Origin: Membranihabitans marinus
Lineage (GTDB): Bacteria > Bacteroidota > Bacteroidia > Chitinophagales > Saprospiraceae
DNA length: 64,000 nucleotides
Direction of reading: 5' to 3'
Assembly (NCBI RefSeq): GCF_019802045.1
Contig: NZ_JAHVHU010000013.1
Location: forward strand, 62,001-126,000
The notes beneath the pieces were generated by a model that did no database searches, was not told where the DNA came from, and saw only the letters and a list, made by a program, of their open reading frames with translations. This document shows positions 58,989 through 64,000 of the stretch, in pieces. The translations under genes and the position numbers were made by a program. Each line of letters opens with the position of its first letter. Position 1 is the stretch's first letter.

Positions 58989-60497
58989 ATGAAGTTGTAT
59001 TTTCTTTTTTTGATAAGTTGGGTATTTATTGGATTTTCCACTGCTCATTCCCAGACCATCGACGGCAAACCCATTGCTGAGATAGAAGGCGCCTATCTGG
59101 AGGTAGTCCTGTCGAACCAGTTGTTTGGCGGACAGGTACGGGTTATGGTCGATTACGGTCAATTAAACAATCCCTGGATTTTTAAACGATCTCAAGTGAA
59201 GGATTCCAATGGACAGGAGGTTCGGTTTCATTCTTTGGTTGAAGTATTAAATTATTTCCATCAATTTGATTATAAACTGGTTTCTTCCCTGGAGTCTGAA
59301 GAGACCCTGGCTCGATATGTACTATACAGAGATCCCAACCGGAACAGCATCCTCTATCCATCTCATAATGTAGGGGACAAGGGGCAATTGGTAAAAACCG
59401 GCGCAGACCAACTCGAGAAATACCTCCCCCTCCTTCGCGGAAAAAAAGTAGGTATTCTTGGTAATCAGACCTCTGTGGTCGGAGACCGGTATCATCATTT
59501 GGTTGATGTGTTGCTCGAAAATGATATTGATGTCCGGTTTGCTTTTGCGCCCGAGCATGGTTTTCGAGGTAAGATCGAACGGGGAGAGAAAGTGAGCAAA
59601 GACGTGGATGTCAAAACGGGGATCACCCTCCATTCATTGTATGGGAAAAATGCGAAAGCAGATTCTATCGTGGCTTCGGCGGATATCATGATTTACGATC
59701 TTCAGGATGTCGGAGCCCGGTTCTATACATACATCACATCGCTTCATCGATTGATGCAACTGTGCGTCGACGTGGACCGGCCGCTGCTGGTGCTGGATCG
59801 ACCCAATCCCAACGGAGATCAGGTGAATGGGCCGGTGCGGAAAAGCGATAAATTCAAATCCAATGTCAGTTACCACAAAATAGCCATGGTGCATGGCCTG
59901 ACCGTGGGCGAGTTGGCACATATGATCAATGGAGAGGGCTGGCTGGACGGTGGAGCCCAATGCGATGTAACCGTCATTCCTGTGGAAGGATATACCCATG
60001 CCACATTCTATGAACCTCCGGTCATCCCGTCACCGAGCCTGCCCAATTATTTGTCCATTCGGCTGTATCCTTCGCTCTGTTTGTTCGAAGGAACAGACAT
60101 TAGTGTGGCGCGCGGAACCGATTTTCCATTTCAGGCGATTGGGTATGCCAATCCGGTTTTTGGTGACTTTACCTTTGTGCCCGGATCGCGGGAAGGCATG
60201 TCTGCTCATGTGGAACAACAAGGTAAGAAGTGTTATGGCGTTGATCTGAGGGATGTCGATGCCGAAAAATGGACGTTTAATCTTCGGCATTTTATCGATT
60301 TCTACCAAAAGGCTCCATTCAAGGAAAGTTTTTTCTCGAGACCAGAATTTTTTGATAAACTGGCTGGCAATGACACACTTCGAAAAAAAATAAAAGAGGG
60401 TTGGAGCTATGATCAGATCGAAGCCAGTTGGCAGGATGAATTGGATGCATATAAGAAGATGCGGAAGAAGTATTTGCTTTATGAGGACTTTGACTAG
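58989..60497 (+). CDS. exo-beta-N-acetylmuramidase NamZ-like (DUF1343) with extra N-terminal region
   Basis: This 502-residue protein has a signal peptide (about 1-22). A DUF1343/NamZ core runs from about 140 (LLRGKKVGILGNQTSV, AFAPEHGFRG, YDLQDVGARFYTYITSL, DRPNPNG, YLSIRLYPSLCLFEGTDISVARGT). NamZ removes non-reducing terminal N-acetylmuramic acid from peptidoglycan. Residues about 23-130 (IDGKPIAEIEGAYLEVVLSN) are an additional region of unknown fold not expected in typical NamZ. It ends in TAG. Divergent from the AsmA-like gene. Confidence 0.85.
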   Translation: MKLYFLFLISWVFIGFSTAHSQTIDGKPIAEIEGAYLEVVLSNQLFGGQVRVMVDYGQLNNPWIFKRSQVKDSNGQEVRFHSLVEVLNYFHQFDYKLVSSLESEETLARYVLYRDPNRNSILYPSHNVGDKGQLVKTGADQLEKYLPLLRGKKVGILGNQTSVVGDRYHHLVDVLLENDIDVRFAFAPEHGFRGKIERGEKVSKDVDVKTGITLHSLYGKNAKADSIVASADIMIYDLQDVGARFYTYITSLHRLMQLCVDVDRPLLVLDRPNPNGDQVNGPVRKSDKFKSNVSYHKIAMVHGLTVGELAHMINGEGWLDGGAQCDVTVIPVEGYTHATFYEPPVIPSPSLPNYLSIRLYPSLCLFEGTDISVARGTDFPFQAIGYANPVFGDFTFVPGSREGMSAHVEQQGKKCYGVDLRDVDAEKWTFNLRHFIDFYQKAPFKESFFSRPEFFDKLAGNDTLRKKIKEGWSYDQIEASWQDELDAYKKMRKKYLLYEDFD

Positions 60498-60796
60498 CGG
60501 CGTTAGGGATGAATGAAAATGATTATCTTGTACAGAGCAACCCTTGAAATATGGCTTAACCTTAGTCCGCATCGCGGACGTTAGATCATAGCCAGGGTCG
60601 TGAGACCCTGGATTGAGTTGTACTAGTAATTTAAGCCCCCTTTGGGGACGACAGACACAAAATAATTACTATCACACAAAACATTTACATTATTCCAAAT
60701 ACCTTTTCATAACTCTACATTCATCATAAAAGTTCAGTAAAATATCGAGAGCTTTCATAACACCTGAGTATGGACAAAGGCTTTTCCACTACCTCA
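60498..60796. other. gap between the NamZ-like and ABC1-kinase genes
   Basis: The first half contains three closely packed hairpins (60565-60647, listed next). The second half (60650-60796) is AT-rich with no recognisable element. The genes are convergent, so the hairpins could act as terminators in either direction, though T-runs are missing. Confidence 0.6.
60565..60647. repeat. three-hairpin intergenic element, copy A
   Basis: GTCCGC/GCGGAC (60565-60579), CCAGGGTC/GACCCTGG with GTGA loop (60592-60611) and CCCC/GGGG (60637-60647) follow each other. The segment GGAC, six to eight bases, ATAGCCA, hairpin, CTGG recurs on the opposite strand at 63351-63410 with different hairpin arms, suggesting a related repeat. 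Confidence 0.6.
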
Positions 60797-62113
60797 CTAA
60801 TAAAGGGGGTACCGATGAATATCTACTTCACGTGCCTTGAGTTGAAACAGTAAATTATACAAACCGAAAAACGTTCGGTGCATATATATGAAGTGTTTGG
60901 AGCCCCGGTTGGCGTTCATTTTTCTCAATGCTTTGTCTTTGGACATCTTTTCGCCAAACTGGTAGAGTTGATTAAAAAACGCTTCATCCGAAAAATCAAA
61001 GTATTTTTGGCAGAATGGCTTGGAAAACAGCGTGATCATGGTGTGAAAGATAGATTTAAAAAACTCAATCTCAGTGGGTGAATCATCTTCCCGTAAGATA
61101 TCCAACTGCCAGAGTTTTTCCTCAAAAATGATTTTATCATGCAGGGTATCCCCTTTGACTAGGTCAAAATAAGGTTGGTAGAAGTCTTCAGGGATCTCCT
61201 TCATGCATCCGAAGTCAAGCGCTATAAGTTCCTCCGTATCTGATACCAGAAAGTTGCCAGGATGTGGGTCGGCGTGAACTTTTCGCAATGAATGGATCTG
61301 GTACATATAGAAATCCCATAGCGTCTGACCGATTTTGTCCCGTACAGCCTGTGTCGGTTCAGGATTTTGTTCCAAAAATTCAGAAAGATGCTTGCCTTCC
61401 ATCCAGTCCATGGTGATGATTCGCTCACACGACAGATCTTCATAATAATCAGGAAACCGTAAATGTGGAAGATGGGCACAGCTTTCCCGCACCGCCTTGC
61501 TTTGTTTTATTTCAAGTAAATAGTTGGTCTCTTCCAGTAACTTATCCTCGACCTCTTGAAAATACTTCCCGGAATCCTTTCCACGAAGATTGAACAGTTG
61601 CATGGCGAGTGGTTTGACCATCGTCAAATCCGATACGATACTGTCGGCTACCCCGGGATATTGGATTTTTACCGCAAGTTTTTTGTGGTCCTTCTCCGCA
61701 TAGTGGACTTGTCCGATACTGGCGGCATGAACAGAAACAGGGCTAAACACATCGTAAATGTCTTCGGGATTTTTACCAAAGTATTTTCGGAAGGTCTTTC
61801 GAACTAAAGGGGTAGAAAGGGGCGGGACGGAGAATTGAGACAGAGAAAATTTTTCAACAAACTGCTCTGGGAGAATGCCCTGCTCCATACTGAGCATCTG
61901 AGCTACTTTGAGTGTGCTGCCTTTCAGGTTGCTAAATCCTTCATAAATGTCTTCGGCATTGCTTTCATTTAAGGTTTCACGGGCTTTTTGTTCTCCTTTT
62001 GTCAATTTGTCCCCATAATACTTCAGATAGTTCACGCCAACTTTCGCTCCGGTTTTGGCTAGTTGAGAAGCTCGGGCAATTTTGGATTTGGGAATATGGT
62101 TAATGGTCTTCAC
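60797..62113 (-). CDS. ABC1/AarF/UbiB-family atypical kinase
   Basis: This 438-residue protein belongs to the ABC1 kinases, whose bacterial members (UbiB) support quinone synthesis or lipid handling. It has LKVAQMLSMEQGILPEQF (the KxGQ block, with Ala in place of Gly), AASIGQVHYAE (Ala-rich nucleotide loop), the lysine block AVKIQYPGV, ADPHPGNFLVSD and ALDFGCMKE (DFG). It follows a TetR gene by 52 bases, likely one transcript. Substrate unknown. Confidence 0.9.
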   Translation of the reverse strand: MKTINHIPKSKIARASQLAKTGAKVGVNYLKYYGDKLTKGEQKARETLNESNAEDIYEGFSNLKGSTLKVAQMLSMEQGILPEQFVEKFSLSQFSVPPLSTPLVRKTFRKYFGKNPEDIYDVFSPVSVHAASIGQVHYAEKDHKKLAVKIQYPGVADSIVSDLTMVKPLAMQLFNLRGKDSGKYFQEVEDKLLEETNYLLEIKQSKAVRESCAHLPHLRFPDYYEDLSCERIITMDWMEGKHLSEFLEQNPEPTQAVRDKIGQTLWDFYMYQIHSLRKVHADPHPGNFLVSDTEELIALDFGCMKEIPEDFYQPYFDLVKGDTLHDKIIFEEKLWQLDILREDDSPTEIEFFKSIFHTMITLFSKPFCQKYFDFSDEAFFNQLYQFGEKMSKDKALRKMNANRGSKHFIYMHRTFFGLYNLLFQLKAREVDIHRYPLY

Positions 62114-62165
62114 GGAGAAAATATTATAGTGCTTATAAAAATCAAAGAACGGTCAGTACGTTGGC

Positions 62166-62822
62166 TTAGGAGGTGAATGATCGTTCATGCAGAATGAATT
62201 TACCGAAATCCAGGAGTCTGCGAATGGGCCTTACATTCATTAATTCAAAACTGGTATTCACTGCTTTTTCGATGAAGACATCTGTTTTCTCAAATCCGGG
62301 TGAACTGTCTTCCAACCAGAACTTCAGTGTCGTGATCAGCTGTATCCACGCAGATTCTTCCAATGCCTTTTGTTGGAGCGAATTTAACTGGCCATGGTTA
62401 AGATCGAGTGTGTCAATATCGAGATCATGAATCATTGCTTTAAAGGCCTTTCGCAACGAACGAAGTTTCTTAAGACTTTTCATCGACGGTGCCTTTCCGA
62501 TACTGACCAACACAAAGCTTCGGTTTGCGGTCAAATTTTCAAAAAAAGTGTAGTAGAAAGTTAATAACTTTTCACGAGCGTCTGCTTCTTCCCAATCATC
62601 TGATTGTTGGATCAGTGTGTAAGAATGATGGAAAATATGCTCATAAAAAGCGGCTTCCACGCTTGGAAATGAACCAAAGAAGTTATAAAATTCAGCTTCC
62701 GTGAATTTATTTTCCTTTGCAAATGCATAGACAGAAGGTGGTTCCTGGCCATGTTCCAGAAGGTGCTCTGTATACAACTCAATGATGCGGTCTTTTGAAA
62801 TCTCTTTTTTCTGCTTTGCCAT
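62166..62822 (-). CDS. TetR-family transcriptional regulator
   Basis: This 218-residue protein (from ATG at 62820-62822, MAKQKKEISKDRIIELYTEH) has an N-terminal helix-turn-helix: EPPSVYAFAKENKFTEAEFYNFFGSF (about 20-45), followed by an all-helical C-terminal half. The start was chosen because 38 upstream codons are unlike TetR leaders. It is transcribed into the ABC1-kinase gene and probably controls it; the ligand is unknown. Confidence 0.85.
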   Translation of the reverse strand: MAKQKKEISKDRIIELYTEHLLEHGQEPPSVYAFAKENKFTEAEFYNFFGSFPSVEAAFYEHIFHHSYTLIQQSDDWEEADAREKLLTFYYTFFENLTANRSFVLVSIGKAPSMKSLKKLRSLRKAFKAMIHDLDIDTLDLNHGQLNSLQQKALEESAWIQLITTLKFWLEDSSPGFEKTDVFIEKAVNTSFELMNVRPIRRLLDFGKFILHERSFTS

Positions 62823-63182
62823 GATTTTTATTTCATTATGAAACACAGGAAGTACTCCATTGTTCTCGCATTTGGATCGAAAATAATCGCACGGTTGCAG
62901 AGGAATAGGAGATTGATTCTCTGGTTCGGTTTGCACTATTGAAGTGTTTCATAAATTCTTATTTCTTATTTTCCACCTTACCTTGATGCTAAGCATGAAG
63001 GAAAATGACCCCGGAGTGGGTCATAGTATATTAGCAACTAGCATAATCAAATTATCTCCGACCTCGGAGAGGTCGCACTATCCCTTCATATTCTTTTCAA
63101 CTTTGGCATAGCCCAAAGTTGAGCAAAACCCTAGGAAAAATGATGACTTACGCACATTCTTGCTCCCACACAAAAACAAAAA

Positions 63183-63200
63183 ATGGAACTGGTGCTCCAT
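63183..63200. repeat. GAGC-type intergenic hairpin, copy 3
   Basis: ATGGAAC-TGGT-GCTCCAT is an imperfect seven-base stem (one mismatch) in the context CAAAAAATGGAACTGG then GCTCCATTCTCCAAGG. Nearly the same bases occur at 55800-55832, where the stem is perfect, so this copy appears decayed. Confidence 0.7.
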
Positions 63201-63329
63201 TCTCCAAGGTTTATATGGGGGACTAAACACGTACCACCTGGGGATGGAAGCGTTAGATACTAGCTATACATTATTTATGATTTCTGTACATTAGTGTTGT
63301 GAATCAGAATTCTATATGTTTAAATAAAT

Positions 63330-63447
63330 GCGCTTCCAGATCCCTACGGGCTCACGAATCGCAGATTGAGCCAGGCGATTCGTGAGACTTGGCTATAATA
63401 TGTGTCCTTAATTGCCGACAGACAAGCGTGAAACGATCTGGAAGCGC
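63330..63447. repeat. nested inverted-repeat element, copy B
   Basis: Outer arms GCGCTTCCAGATC (63330-63342) and GATCTGGAAGCGC (63435-63447) are 13-base exact inverted repeats. Inside, CTCACGAATCGC (63351-63362) and GCGATTCGTGAG (63375-63386) form a perfect 12-base hairpin. The 118-base unit has no open frame. It shares GGCTAT..(C)GTCC order with copy A at 60565-60647 in inverted orientation. Confidence 0.75.
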
Positions 63448-63589
63448 CTGGATTAATTATTATGATTTATAAATGGAATACTCGCTACAATAGATGATCT
63501 GCCAAAGACCCGAAAAGGGGTGATCTTTTTGGTGGAGATTCTGTTGCATAGTTAGATAGAACTACTTTTCTTCATAAAAACAGAAATTG

Positions 63590-64000
63590 ATGCAAAAATT
63601 AAAAGTGTATTTGTCCGGTGAAATCCATACGGACTGGCGGGATCAGATCAAATCAGGATGTGAAAAACAGGGGTTGAATGTGACATTTTCATCACCGGTC
63701 ACAGATCATCCGGCGAGTGATGCAGCGGGCGATATTCTGGAACCGGAATCGGAGGGGTTTTGGCGAGATCACAAGTCGGCCAAAGTCAATGCGATCCGAA
63801 CCAGGACGTTGATCGAAGATTGCGATATTGCGGTCATTCGTTTTGGCGATAAATACAAACAGTGGAATGCAGCGTTTGATGCCGGTTATTGTGCAGCTTT
63901 GGGAACCCCTTACATTACCCTGCACGATGAAGACATTATTCATCCGCTTAAAGAAGTGGATGCCGCTGCACATGCCTGGGCAACGACTCCGGATCAAGTC
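63590..64000 (+). CDS. ytoQ: YtoQ family protein, 3' end beyond the window
   Basis: From ATG 63590 the frame stays open to the window edge (137 codons), beginning MQKLKVYLSGEIHTDWRDQI and containing FSSPVTDHPASDAAGD, AVIRFGDKYKQWNAAFDAGYCAALG and a closing HEDIIHPLKEVD-like segment. YtoQ proteins are about 148 residues, so roughly 10 codons are missing. They have a nucleoside deoxyribosyltransferase-like fold; the function is unknown. The start has no competing upstream ATG. Confidence 0.88.
   Translation, partial: MQKLKVYLSGEIHTDWRDQIKSGCEKQGLNVTFSSPVTDHPASDAAGDILEPESEGFWRDHKSAKVNAIRTRTLIEDCDIAVIRFGDKYKQWNAAFDAGYCAALGTPYITLHDEDIIHPLKEVDAAAHAWATTPDQV

Larger units (their letters stand above)
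62823..63589. other. 767-base hairpin-rich noncoding region
   Basis: It lies between divergent TetR and YtoQ genes. Hairpins include ATGACCC/GGGTCAT (63005-63024), CGACCT/AGGTCG (63059-63075), CAACTTTGG/CCAAAGTTG (63098-63121), GAGC copy 3 (63183-63200) and the nested element at 63330-63447. No promoter box or RNA gene of known type was recognised. The number of perfect stems is far above the rest of the window. Confidence 0.65.

Overview
The window reads as chromosome of a Bacteroidota bacterium, most likely close to Saprospiraceae (family placement is inference). The signs are a gliding lipoprotein (GldH), a type IX secretion C-terminal signal on a large metalloprotease, a SusC/SusD pair, promoters of the TAnnTTTG type, weak Shine-Dalgarno sequences, and a ribosomal cluster lacking tuf after fusA and adk between secY and map.

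Layout: (1) 1-13 kb holds housekeeping genes: a flavoprotein end, a Tat-exported sugar isomerase-like protein, a small K+ channel, a minus-strand run comM / TlpA-like / grpE / dnaJ / gldH, a secreted reprolysin-like protease, lpxH with an overlapping lipoprotein gene, and ald divergent from serC. (2) 13-17 kb holds a tricorn-type protease and a 780-base noncoding stretch with palindromic elements. (3) 17-31 kb is a sialic-acid utilisation locus: sialate O-acetylesterase, a creatininase-family amidohydrolase, a protein fusing a Kelch mutarotase domain to a sodium/solute symporter, a FadR-type GntR regulator, N-acetylneuraminate lyase, a SusC receptor broken by one in-frame TAG, SusD and a lipoprotein sialidase. 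Together they would release, de-acetylate, bind, anomerise, import and cleave sialic acid. The ManNAc epimerase and kinase steps are not in the window. (4) 31.4-50.2 kb is one co-directional str-S10-spc-alpha supercluster from rpsL to rplQ, including rpmJ (38 codons), with structured gaps before rpsJ, rplC, rplV and rpoA, and candidate internal promoters before rplP and infA. (5) 50.2-54 kb continues on the same strand behind a strong terminator with carA, eno, a DivIC/FtsB-like gene and sucD. (6) 54-64 kb is a looser region: a sterol-desaturase-family membrane enzyme, a small beta-barrel, an AsmA-like protein, a NamZ-type muramidase with an extra N-terminal region, a TetR/ABC1-kinase pair and the start of a YtoQ-family gene.

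Intergenic regions are unusually rich in hairpins and short-word repeats. Three related GAGC-TGGN-GCTC hairpins, a 71-base near-palindrome, two related multi-hairpin elements around the TetR/ABC1-kinase pair, and several tracts of degenerate purine-rich repeats are reported. No rRNA, tRNA, CRISPR array, intact insertion sequence or prophage was recognised. The most notable observations are the Kelch-symporter fusion inside the sialic-acid locus, the nonsense-interrupted SusC, the palindromes at its promoters, and the structured rpsJ-rplC gap.
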